Source of the DNA: Jannaschia rubra
Lineage (GTDB): Bacteria > Pseudomonadota > Alphaproteobacteria > Rhodobacterales > Rhodobacteraceae
Direction of reading: 5' to 3'
DNA: 64,000 nt
Assembly: GCF_001403735.1 (NCBI RefSeq)
Contig: NZ_CXPG01000012.1
Span: forward strand, 1 to 64,000
A program made the translations under genes and the position numbers. Positions 27,199 to 35,328 of this stretch are shown here, piece after piece; position 1 is the stretch's first letter; the number at the start of each line of letters is the position of its first letter. The notes beneath the pieces are model-generated. The model did no database searches, was not told where the DNA came from, and saw nothing but the letters and a program-made list of their open reading frames with translations.

Positions 27199-28430
27199 GC
27201 CGCCCCCCTTTCGCAAGTCGCAGCCCCGGTCGCCGCGGCGAAGATGTCGCGCAACTGCGCGGTGTTTCGCCGGATGTCGAACTCCCGCTCGATCAGGTCG
27301 CGTGCCGACCGCGACAGGCGTTTCCCGCACTCCGGGTCGTCCAGAAGCGAGGCGATGGCGTCGGCCAGGGCCGGCGCGTCGCGCTCCGGCACACAGAACC
27401 CTGTCTCGCCGTCGCGCACCAGCTCCGGGATGCCGGTCACGTCGGTGGCGACGCAGGGCGTGCCCAGCGCCATCGCTTCCAGCAGGACGGTGGGCAGCCC
27501 GTCGCGGTTGCCGTCCTCGCCCACCACGCAGGGGCAGGCGAAGACGGCCGCGTCGCGCAGAGCGGCGATGACCTCGGCCTGCGGACGGGGGCCGTCCAGC
27601 CGGACCACGTCGCCCAACCCCGCCTCGGCGATCTGCGCGGCAAGGGCCGGGCCCTGCTCGCCCGCACCGATGATCCGGCAGGTCGCCTTTTGGCCGCGGT
27701 CGCGCAGGAGGCCCATCGCCTCGATCAGGACGTCGAAGCCCTTCTTCTCGATGAGGCGACCCACGGCCAGCACCTCGGTCCCGCGCTCCGACGGAAGTGC
27801 ATGAGTGAAGCGGTCGAGGTCCAGCCCATTGTAGAGCCGCACCACATTGCCCGCCGCGTCGCCGTAGCGGTCGCGCAGGAACGAGACGTTGTAGTCCGAA
27901 ACCGTCACCGCCGTCGCGGCATCGCGCAGTTTCCGCTCCAGCTCCACCGGTTCGTCGTAGTCGTGATAGATGTCCTTGGCATGTGCGGTGAAGCTGTACG
28001 TGATGCCCGCAAGCCGCGCCGCAAGCCGCGCCACCGTGGTCGAGACGGTGCCGAAATGGGCGTGAAGGTGCCCCACCCCGCGCTCATGGCAGGCCAGCGC
28101 CACCACGATGGCCTGCGCCACATCGCGCCCGGCCGCGCCCTCGATCGTCGCCAGCGCGTCCCAGCCGCCGGGCAGCCGGTCGCGCGCATCGCATATCAGC
28201 GACCAGAGCGCGTCGGGGGTGCGGAAGCTGTCAGGCACGCGGGTGACGAGTGCGCGGACCTGGCCCAGCATGTCCTGGAAATGCGTCTCCTCCACGGAGC
28301 GGAGGGCGAAGATCTCGATCTCCAACCCCGCCGCCTCATGAGCCAGGATCTCGGTCAGGATGAAGGTCTCGGAGAAGCGTGGATAGCGCTTCAGGACGTA
28401 TCCGATCTTGCAGTCGGGCAGCGTGGGCAT
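27195..28430 (-). CDS. GT4-type glycosyltransferase
   Basis: A 411-residue GT-B enzyme beginning MPTLPDCKIGYVLKRYPRFSETFILTEI, a pattern seen in exopolysaccharide transferases (colanic-acid WcaL type). It contains HLHAHFGTVSTTVARLAA, VGRLIEKKGFDVLIEAM and PTVLLEAMALGTPCVATDVTGIPELV, the GT4 donor site. The ATG at 28430 has AAGGAGA six bases upstream and is preferred over an in-frame TTG at 28445. It is second in the operon, 11 bp after the COG4671-like gene, and overlaps the next gene. Confidence 0.9.
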   Translation of the reverse strand: MPTLPDCKIGYVLKRYPRFSETFILTEILAHEAAGLEIEIFALRSVEETHFQDMLGQVRALVTRVPDSFRTPDALWSLICDARDRLPGGWDALATIEGAAGRDVAQAIVVALACHERGVGHLHAHFGTVSTTVARLAARLAGITYSFTAHAKDIYHDYDEPVELERKLRDAATAVTVSDYNVSFLRDRYGDAAGNVVRLYNGLDLDRFTHALPSERGTEVLAVGRLIEKKGFDVLIEAMGLLRDRGQKATCRIIGAGEQGPALAAQIAEAGLGDVVRLDGPRPQAEVIAALRDAAVFACPCVVGEDGNRDGLPTVLLEAMALGTPCVATDVTGIPELVRDGETGFCVPERDAPALADAIASLLDDPECGKRLSRSARDLIEREFDIRRNTAQLRDIFAAATGAATCERGAA

Positions 28431-28441
28431 CAGTGTCTCCT

Positions 28442-29680
28442 TCAACTCGCGACCCGCAGGTCATGCGGCGCGGTCAGCATCCGGGCGGTGAAATCGCGCA
28501 CCCGGTCCAGACCGGACATGTCGAGTGCAATGGCACCGGCCAGAGGTTCGGAAACCGCCCGACCCAGCCAGTCTCCCAACGCGTCAGGCGTCAGGTCGTC
28601 CGGCAGCATCATGTTGATCAGACCGCGTGCCGCCAGCCGCTCGGCCCGCAGGACCTGTTCCGCGCGGGGCACCGCACGCGGCACGATCAGCGCGGGCCGC
28701 CCCAGCGACAGCACCTCGCAGACGGTGTTGTAGCCGCCCATCGCGACGATGCGGGCGGCACCCGCCATGAGGGCGAGCGGCTCGCTCACGAAATCCACAA
28801 CGGTCATGTCGTCGCGCCCGGCGGCGTGGCCGCGCATCTCCTCCCGCAGGCCGCCGGGCATCTGACTGCCGGTGATGAGGATGCCCCGGTGGCCGGCGGG
28901 CATGGGTGCCCGAAGGAACGCCTCCGACACCTCGGCGCCATCGCGGCCGCCGCCCACGGTGCAGAGGACGTAAGGTCGGGGATCGCCAGCCAGGATCCTG
29001 TCGCGTTCCCGTATCGCCAGCGGCGCGGCCAGCCGTCCGCTGTGGTCCAGGTATCCGGTGAAGCGGCTGCGGTCGCCCATGACGGCATCGAACCCGCAAT
29101 CGGCCAAAAGGTCATAGAACGTCGGGTCGCCATAGACCCAGACCGCATCGAACCAGCGCGACACGGCCTCGAAGTTGCGCTGCTGCGCCCACTGCCGGTG
29201 GACGGCATCCGGGGTGTCGATGACATCGCGCAGCCCCAGCACGACGCGGGTCCGTCCGCGACGGCGCAGGGCGGCGAGCGTGGGGTCCAGTTCCTGCTGC
29301 GCGCCGCGGGGCACGTTGTCGACGATCATCAGGTCGGGGTCGAAAGCCAGGACGGCCGCTTCGATCGTCCGCGCCCGGAGCGCCGCGAGGGCGGCAAGAT
29401 CGCCCCCCAGATCGCGCGGACGATAGGTTCCGTCGACGCCCTTGGCATAGGCGGGAAGGCTGATGCAGTCGACGCCGGGGGGCAGTTCGAATGCCCCCGC
29501 CTCGCGCATGCCCGTTATCATCAGGACCTGCGGCGCCGGCTCCATCTGCCGCAGGGCCGCGGCGATCAGCAGGTTCCGCCGCAGATGCCCGAAGCCCAGC
29601 GTGTCATGGGAGTACAGGACGATCCGAGGGGCCGTCCGGCCAAGCGCCATCGATCGCGTGCTGTTCGCCGCGTGAAACAT
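28442..29680 (-). CDS. COG4671-type predicted glycosyltransferase
   Basis: A 412-residue GT28-like protein. It shows RIVLYSHDTLGFGHLRRNLLIAAAL, DPDLMIVDNVPRGAQQEL, TRVVLGLRDVIDTPDAV and WVYGDPTFYDLL, all characteristic of the predicted glycosyltransferase group COG4671, and a C-terminal MGGYNTVCEVLSLGRPALIVPR nucleotide-sugar site like MurG and other GT28 enzymes. The ATG at 29680 has CGGAG upstream; earlier in-frame starts up to 29761 lack support. It is first in the five-gene minus-strand operon, with the tandem repeat at 29796-29814 in its promoter region. No substrate is known for the family. Confidence 0.87.
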   Translation of the reverse strand: MFHAANSTRSMALGRTAPRIVLYSHDTLGFGHLRRNLLIAAALRQMEPAPQVLMITGMREAGAFELPPGVDCISLPAYAKGVDGTYRPRDLGGDLAALAALRARTIEAAVLAFDPDLMIVDNVPRGAQQELDPTLAALRRRGRTRVVLGLRDVIDTPDAVHRQWAQQRNFEAVSRWFDAVWVYGDPTFYDLLADCGFDAVMGDRSRFTGYLDHSGRLAAPLAIRERDRILAGDPRPYVLCTVGGGRDGAEVSEAFLRAPMPAGHRGILITGSQMPGGLREEMRGHAAGRDDMTVVDFVSEPLALMAGAARIVAMGGYNTVCEVLSLGRPALIVPRAVPRAEQVLRAERLAARGLINMMLPDDLTPDALGDWLGRAVSEPLAGAIALDMSGLDRVRDFTARMLTAPHDLRVAS

Positions 29681-29795
29681 GTTCGTCTCCGTCCTGTCAT
29701 CTGTGCCCTGGCCCATCGGGCCGGCCGTGCGGCAAAGGGGCCTGGGCGGCCGCTCCGTCACCGCAAGAGATGTGATAACGGCCCTCAGGTTTCAA

Positions 29796-29814
29796 ATTAG
29801 AAGATCATTAGAAG
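29796..29814. promoter_or_regulatory. tandem direct repeat, candidate OmpR-type regulator site
   Basis: ATTAGAAG occurs twice, at 29796-29803 and 29807-29814, an 11-bp period. Tandem half-sites one helical turn apart are what OmpR/PhoB-family regulators bind. The site lies between the glycosyltransferase operon and the divergent histidine kinase/response regulator pair, and is AT-rich against a GC-rich background. Confidence 0.6.
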
Positions 29815-29907
29815 CCCGGCCCCCGGTTCCCCCTGCCTGCCCGCGCGTCTAACCTGAGCGTCAGAACGCCCCATGCAAATCGCACCGGCCCACCACGGAA
29901 CCTGTCC

Positions 29908-31515
29908 ATGCGCATCCGCACGAAAATCCTGTCGAGCCATGCGATCCTCGCCGCGACGGTCGCGCTGATCTGCGTGGTCATCATCTTCACCCTGCGGGTG
30001 GCCGACGGAAACCGGCGCCAGCTTGCCGCTTCATACGAGCAGCTTCGCAACATCGACCTGATCGCGACCGAGGCGAACCACTATGTCGAGCAGATCGCGG
30101 AACTCATCATCATCGGGCCCCAGGGGGCGGACATGGAGCATGCCCGAGCCGCCCTTCGCAGTCATATCGCCACCCAGCGCGTCCTGATCGCGGGCGAGAT
30201 CGACTGGCTCCAGGATCCCGAGGAACGGGACGGTGAAATAGCCGAGCTCGCCCTGATCGACCGGATCGAGGCGCTGGTGGACGATCTGGACGAAGTCTAT
30301 GCGCGGCTGTCTTCGGAGCTGGCAGCGGGGCGGCGCGACGTGGCCGACGCGCTCTACCGCGACGAGGTGGAGGACAGGCTCGACGACGAGCTCGGCGCCC
30401 TCATCGCGGAGGTTCTGGCCCGCGAGCAGGATGAAGCCGAGAAAAGCCTTGCCGCCTCCGCTCGCCTGTCGAGACAGTCCATCTGGCTCGCCTCCGGCCT
30501 TGTACTGGTGGTGGCGACGCTGGGGGCGGTGAACGTCGTGATGCTGAACCGCACCGTCCTGCGCCCCGTCACCGCGCTGGCGGAAGCCGCAGATGCCGTC
30601 GGTCGGGGCGACCTGTCGCATATCGTCGAGCCCGGCAGCGAGGACGAGCTGGGCCATCTGGCGCAACGCTTCAACAGGATGACGCGCCAGATCCTCGATC
30701 AGCGCGATGCCCTGCAGAGCACGAACGAGACGCTTGAACGACAGGTCGCCGAACGCACCGCCGAGCTGTTCGCCCGGTCCGAGGAGCTTGAAACCGTGAA
30801 CGCCCGCCTGCGCGAGATCGACACCAGCCGCGCCCAGTTCTTCGCCGACATAAGCCACGAGTTGCGGACCCCCCTCACCATCCTGCGCGGACAGGCGGAG
30901 ATCGCCCTCCGGCGGCGCGACGCCACCCCGGAGCAGGTCCGCGAGACGCTGGAAGCCGTCGTTCGCAAGGCCGGCCAGATGGGGCGGCTGGTGGAGGACA
31001 TGCTGTTCCTCGCCCGCTCCGAGCATGGTGCCGTGGGGGTCGAGCTGGAGCCCGTCACCCTTCAGGAAATCGTCAGCGAGACGCTTCTGGACAGCCAGAC
31101 CCTTGCCCGGCGCAAGGGCATCGTCCTGTCGCCCCGGCAGCCGCTCGACCCCGTGATCGTGCAGGGCGACGCGGACCGGCTGCGGCAGGCATTGCAGATC
31201 ACGCTCGACAACGCGATCAAGTTCGGACCCGAGAACAGCACGGTGCGCATCGCGCTCGAGACGTCGGACGGCCGCGCCGTCATCCGCGTGCAGGACGAGG
31301 GGCCGGGGTTCGCGGAGGCCGAGTCCGAGCGCGTCTTCACCCGATTCTACCGGGGCGAGGCCAATCGCGGAAAGACCGGCCGCGGTTCCGGGCTGGGGCT
31401 GTCCATCGCCAAGTGGATCGTCGAGCGTCATTCGGGCGCCATCGGCGTGGACGGCAGCGCGGAAACGGGCGCGACGGTGACGATCGACCTGCCCCTCGCG
31501 GCCGGGGCGGCCTGA
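29908..31515 (+). CDS. membrane sensor histidine kinase
   Basis: A 535-residue kinase. Transmembrane segments at about 12-32 and 190-212 flank a helical, Glu/Asp-rich periplasmic sensor of about 155 residues. A HAMP domain follows (about 212-265), then a coiled-coil linker, a HisKA domain with phosphoacceptor His317 (DISHELRTPL) and an ATPase domain with N-box (TLDNAIKFGPEN), DEGPGF and GSGLGLSIAK. It is divergent from the glycosyltransferase/ABC operon and its stop overlaps the response regulator ATG (TGATG). The signal is unknown. Confidence 0.93.
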   Translation: MRIRTKILSSHAILAATVALICVVIIFTLRVADGNRRQLAASYEQLRNIDLIATEANHYVEQIAELIIIGPQGADMEHARAALRSHIATQRVLIAGEIDWLQDPEERDGEIAELALIDRIEALVDDLDEVYARLSSELAAGRRDVADALYRDEVEDRLDDELGALIAEVLAREQDEAEKSLAASARLSRQSIWLASGLVLVVATLGAVNVVMLNRTVLRPVTALAEAADAVGRGDLSHIVEPGSEDELGHLAQRFNRMTRQILDQRDALQSTNETLERQVAERTAELFARSEELETVNARLREIDTSRAQFFADISHELRTPLTILRGQAEIALRRRDATPEQVRETLEAVVRKAGQMGRLVEDMLFLARSEHGAVGVELEPVTLQEIVSETLLDSQTLARRKGIVLSPRQPLDPVIVQGDADRLRQALQITLDNAIKFGPENSTVRIALETSDGRAVIRVQDEGPGFAEAESERVFTRFYRGEANRGKTGRGSGLGLSIAKWIVERHSGAIGVDGSAETGATVTIDLPLAAGAA

Positions 31516-32222
31516 TGGCGGCCCGCCTGCTGATCGTGGAGGACGACGCCGAGATCGCGGACTTCCTCGCCACGGGTCTCGGGGCCGAAGGATATGACGT
31601 GACCGTCCGCCCCGACGGACGCGACCTGCCCGCCCTTGTGAGGGACGGCGACTTCGCGCTGGTCATCCTCGACCGGATGCTGCCCGACGCGGAGGGAGCC
31701 GAACTTTGCCGCCGCCTGCGGGAGGCGGGCGAGGACGTGATGATCCTGATGCTGACGGCGCGCGACGCCCTGGGCGACAAGCTGGAGGGGCTGCGCGCCG
31801 GGGCCGACGACTACATGACCAAGCCCTTCGCGTTCGAGGAACTGCTGGCGCGGCTCGAGGTCCTGCTGCGGCGCACGGGGTCCGGGGTGTCGGTGCCCGA
31901 TGCCGTGACGGTGGGGGACATCCGGCTCGACCGTTCGCTCAAGACCGCGCAGCGGGCGGGTCAGGAACTGGAACTGACCGCGACGGAATTCGCCCTCCTC
32001 GACTATTTCGTCGAGAATGCCGGACGGGTCGTCAGCCGGATGGAGATCCTGCGGCAGGTCTGGGGCTACGACTTCGATCCGCATACCAACATCGTCGAGG
32101 TCTATATCGCCTATCTGCGCAGGAAACTTGACCGCGCGGGCCCGGCAGGCACGATCCAGACGGTGCGCGGGTTCGGCTATCTGCTCGCGGACGATCGATC
32201 ATCGTCCGACGCCGCTTTGTGA
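31515..32222 (+). CDS. OmpR-family response regulator
   Basis: A 235-residue regulator with a receiver domain (acidic Asp10/Asp11, phosphoacceptor Asp53 in VILDRMLPD, KPFAFEELLAR near residue 106) and a C-terminal OmpR winged helix (LTATEFALLDYFVENAGRVVSRMEILRQVWG ... VRGFGYLL). The start overlaps the kinase stop by one base. The tandem 11-bp-period repeat at 29796-29814 is a plausible binding site, which would make this pair the regulator of the adjacent operon. Confidence 0.93.
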   Translation: MAARLLIVEDDAEIADFLATGLGAEGYDVTVRPDGRDLPALVRDGDFALVILDRMLPDAEGAELCRRLREAGEDVMILMLTARDALGDKLEGLRAGADDYMTKPFAFEELLARLEVLLRRTGSGVSVPDAVTVGDIRLDRSLKTAQRAGQELELTATEFALLDYFVENAGRVVSRMEILRQVWGYDFDPHTNIVEVYIAYLRRKLDRAGPAGTIQTVRGFGYLLADDRSSSDAAL

Positions 32223-32364
32223 ATTAATTTACTAAAAACCGCGCACGGCCTGTCATTATTTTTACCAGACCTCCGGGCGCTTCTGAAATGGACTTATCCG
32301 ATCGGGAATCGGCCCCTACAAATTTACGCAACGTCCGACACAGACATTTGACCGGAGGACTTCC

Positions 32365-34320
32365 ATGAACGTGACCCCCAAGACCCATCCCCCCTCGCCT
32401 GAGTTCGCCGCGAATTCCCATGCGGACCGGCCGCGGTACGACGAGATGTACCGCCGCAGCATCGACGATCCGGAGGGGTTCTGGGGCGAAGCCGGGCGCG
32501 AACTGGACTGGATTCGGCCCTACACCAAGGTCAGCGAGTCTCGCTTCGACCAGGGCGACGTGTCGATCGAATGGTTCGGCGACGGCACCCTGAACGTCGC
32601 GGCCAACTGCGTCGACCGCCATCTGGCCGACCGTGCCGACCAGACCGCGATCCTGTGGGAGCCAGACGATCCGTCCGAGGAAGCGCTGCATATCACGTAC
32701 CGCGAGCTGCACGGGCGGGTCTGCCGCTTCGCCAACGTGCTGAAGCGGCTGGGGGTGGAGCGCGGCGACCGCGTGGTGATCTATCTGCCGATGATCCCCG
32801 AAGCCGCCGTCGCGATGCTCGCCTGCGCGCGCATCGGCGCAATCCATTCCATCGTCTTCGCGGGCTTCTCGGCCGACGCCCTGGGCGCACGCATCAACGG
32901 CTGCGACGCCAAGGTCGTCATCACCGCCGACGGCGCCCCCCGCGGTGGCCGCGTCACCAACCTCAAGGACAACGTCAACAAGGCGCTGCTGCACGACACC
33001 GACGACGTTAAGTGCCTGATCGTGCGCCGCACGGGCCAGCAGATCGCCTTCCGCCCCCAATCGGACTACTGGCTGCACGAGGAGGAGGCGCAGGTCTCCG
33101 ACGACTGCCCGCCGGAGGAGATGAGCGCCGAGGATCCGCTGTTCATTCTCTATACCTCCGGCTCCACCGGCCAGCCCAAGGGCGTGGTCCATACGACTGG
33201 CGGATACCTTCTCTATGCGGCGATGACGCATCGCTACGTCTTCGACCACCACGACGGCGACATCTTCTGGTGCACCGCCGATGTGGGCTGGGTCACGGGG
33301 CACAGCTACATCGTCTACGGCCCTCTCGCCAACGGCGCGACGACGGTGATGTTCGAGGGCGTGCCGACCTACCCCGACGCCGGGCGCTTCTGGGCGGTCT
33401 GCGACAAGCATCAGGTCACCCAGTTCTACACCGCCCCCACCGCGTTGCGCGCGCTGATGGGCCAGGGCGACAGCTTCGTCGAACCCTACGACCTGTCGTC
33501 GATCCGTGTGCTGGGCACCGTGGGCGAGCCCATCAACCCCGAGGCGTGGAACTGGTACGACCGCCAGATCGGCAAGGGCCGCTGCCCCATCGTCGACACC
33601 TGGTGGCAAACCGAAACCGGCGGCCACCTGCTGACCCCCCTGCCCGGCGCCATCCCGACCAAGCCTGGTTCCGCCACGCTGCCTTTCTTCGGCATCCGCC
33701 CCGTCGTGCTGGAGCCCGAGAGCGGCAAGCGCATCGACACCACCGAGGCCGAAGGCGTGCTCTGCATCGAAGCCTCTTGGCCCGGGCAGATGCGGACGGT
33801 CTGGGGCGATCACAAGCGCTTCATGGACACCTATTTCCAGCAGTATCCCGGCTACTATTTCACGGGCGACGGCTGCCGCCGCGACGAGGACGGCTACTAC
33901 TGGATCACCGGCCGCGTGGACGACGTGATCAACGTCTCGGGCCACCGCATGGGCACCGCCGAAGTCGAGAGCGCGCTGGTCGCCCACGAGAAGGTCGCCG
34001 AGGCCGCGGTCGTGGGCTTTCCCCACGACGTCAAGGGCCAGGGCATCTATGCCTACGTCACCCTGATGAACGACGTCGAGCCGACCGAAGACCTGCGCCG
34101 CGAACTCGAACGCTGGGTCCGGTCCGAGATCGGCCCCATCGCCAAGCCCGACCTGATTCAGTGGGCGCCAGGCCTGCCCAAGACCCGGTCCGGCAAGATC
34201 ATGCGCCGCATCCTGCGCAAGATCGCCGAGAACGATCCCGATTCCCTTGGCGACACCTCGACGCTCGCGGACCCCTCCGTGGTCGACGACCTTGTCGAAA
34301 ACCGCATGAACAGGGGATGA
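32365..34320 (+). CDS. acsA: acetyl-CoA synthetase
   Basis: A 651-residue AMP-forming ligase making acetyl-CoA from acetate, ATP and CoA. It has the P-loop [11 protein letters not shown], the WWQTETGG adenylate motif, and the C-terminal [13 protein letters not shown] hinge and [11 protein letters not shown], where Lys611 is the acetylation-regulated lysine of the family. The gene follows a 142-bp AT-rich gap likely to hold its promoter, with GGAGG before the ATG. Downstream genes supply an acetate-type symporter and an adenylate kinase that can recycle the AMP it makes. Confidence 0.96.
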   Translation: MNVTPKTHPPSPEFAANSHADRPRYDEMYRRSIDDPEGFWGEAGRELDWIRPYTKVSESRFDQGDVSIEWFGDGTLNVAANCVDRHLADRADQTAILWEPDDPSEEALHITYRELHGRVCRFANVLKRLGVERGDRVVIYLPMIPEAAVAMLACARIGAIHSIVFAGFSADALGARINGCDAKVVITADGAPRGGRVTNLKDNVNKALLHDTDDVKCLIVRRTGQQIAFRPQSDYWLHEEEAQVSDDCPPEEMSAEDPLFILYTSGSTGQPKGVVHTTGGYLLYAAMTHRYVFDHHDGDIFWCTADVGWVTGHSYIVYGPLANGATTVMFEGVPTYPDAGRFWAVCDKHQVTQFYTAPTALRALMGQGDSFVEPYDLSSIRVLGTVGEPINPEAWNWYDRQIGKGRCPIVDTWWQTETGGHLLTPLPGAIPTKPGSATLPFFGIRPVVLEPESGKRIDTTEAEGVLCIEASWPGQMRTVWGDHKRFMDTYFQQYPGYYFTGDGCRRDEDGYYWITGRVDDVINVSGHRMGTAEVESALVAHEKVAEAAVVGFPHDVKGQGIYAYVTLMNDVEPTEDLRRELERWVRSEIGPIAKPDLIQWAPGLPKTRSGKIMRRILRKIAENDPDSLGDTSTLADPSVVDDLVENRMNRG

Positions 34321-34322
34321 AG

Positions 34323-35003
34323 ATGGACGGACAGATGCAGGCGGCGCCGGTTCTCGTCCTGCTCGGGCCTCCGGGCGCGGGCAAGGGGACGCAGGCGCGG
34401 GTATTGGAGGAACGCTTCGGCCTGATCCAGCTTTCGACGGGCGATCTGCTGCGCGCCGCCGTGCGCGAAGGGACGCAGGCCGGTCAGGCCGCAAAGGCCG
34501 TGATGGAGGCCGGGGGACTGGTGTCGGACGACATCGTCCTCTCGATCCTGGACGACAGGCTGGCGCAGCCCGACGTGACGCGCGGGATCATCCTCGACGG
34601 CTTTCCCCGGACGGGCGCACAGGCCGAGGCGCTCGACGGGTTGCTGGCGCGGCGCGGAATGGCCGTCGGTGCGGCGATCGCGCTGACCGTGGACGACGAG
34701 TCCATGGTGGAGCGGATCTCCGGGCGGCACACCTGCGCCGGCTGCGGCGAAGGCTATCACGACAGCTTCAAGCCCACGGCCGCGCCCGGCATCTGCGACG
34801 CCTGCGGCGGCACCGAACTCACGCGGCGGGCCGACGACACGGCCGAGACCGTGGCCGCCCGCCTTCAGGCCTATCACGCCGAAACGGCGCCCCTGATCGA
34901 CCATTTCGAATCCCGGGGCGTCCTGCTGCGTGTCGATGCGATGCGGTCCATCGCCGACGTCTCGATGGCGCTCGCCGCCATCGTCCGGGCATTGAAGCCC
35001 TAA
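34323..35003 (+). CDS. adk: adenylate kinase with zinc-finger lid
   Basis: A 226-residue enzyme interconverting ATP + AMP and 2 ADP. The P-loop GPPGAGKGT is at residues 15-23, and LDGFPRT lies near 92. The lid has four cysteines (C138, C141, C158, C161) of the zinc-binding type. It follows acsA by two bases; AGGGG upstream favours the ATG at 34323, with ATGs at 34317 (overlapping the acsA stop) and 34335 as alternatives. A housekeeping adk normally lies in the spc ribosomal operon, so this copy, coupled to an AMP-producing ligase, may be a dedicated paralogue. Confidence 0.92.
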   Translation: MDGQMQAAPVLVLLGPPGAGKGTQARVLEERFGLIQLSTGDLLRAAVREGTQAGQAAKAVMEAGGLVSDDIVLSILDDRLAQPDVTRGIILDGFPRTGAQAEALDGLLARRGMAVGAAIALTVDDESMVERISGRHTCAGCGEGYHDSFKPTAAPGICDACGGTELTRRADDTAETVAARLQAYHAETAPLIDHFESRGVLLRVDAMRSIADVSMALAAIVRALKP

Positions 35004-35043
35004 CAAGAAGCCGACGACCGGCACCAACGGAGGAGACAGGCCA

Positions 35044-35322
35044 ATGGCCGACAGACCGAATACCGCGGCCCAGACGGACGGGACCGCCTACTGGAAGGCG
35101 AACCTTCGCCTCATCTACATCTGCCTTGCCATCTGGGGCCTTGTCAGCTTCGGCTTCGGCATCCTCTTGCGGCCCCTTCTGTCGGGTATCCGCGTGGGCG
35201 GCACCGACCTGGGCTTCTGGTTCGCGCAGCAGGGGTCCATCCTGGTCTTCCTGGTGCTGATCTTCTTCTACGCGTGGCGCATGAACAAGCTCGACCGCGA
35301 CTTCGGCGTCGACGAGGAGTAA
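35044..35322 (+). CDS. DUF4212 small subunit of sodium:solute symporter
   Basis: A 92-residue membrane protein with two hydrophobic segments (about 22-45 and 58-80) and the family ending FFYAWRMNKLDRDFGVDEE. DUF4212 proteins are small partners of acetate/solute symporters of the type encoded six bases downstream. GGAGG precedes the ATG. Confidence 0.9.
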   Translation: MADRPNTAAQTDGTAYWKANLRLIYICLAIWGLVSFGFGILLRPLLSGIRVGGTDLGFWFAQQGSILVFLVLIFFYAWRMNKLDRDFGVDEE

Positions 35323-35328
35323 GGGCAC

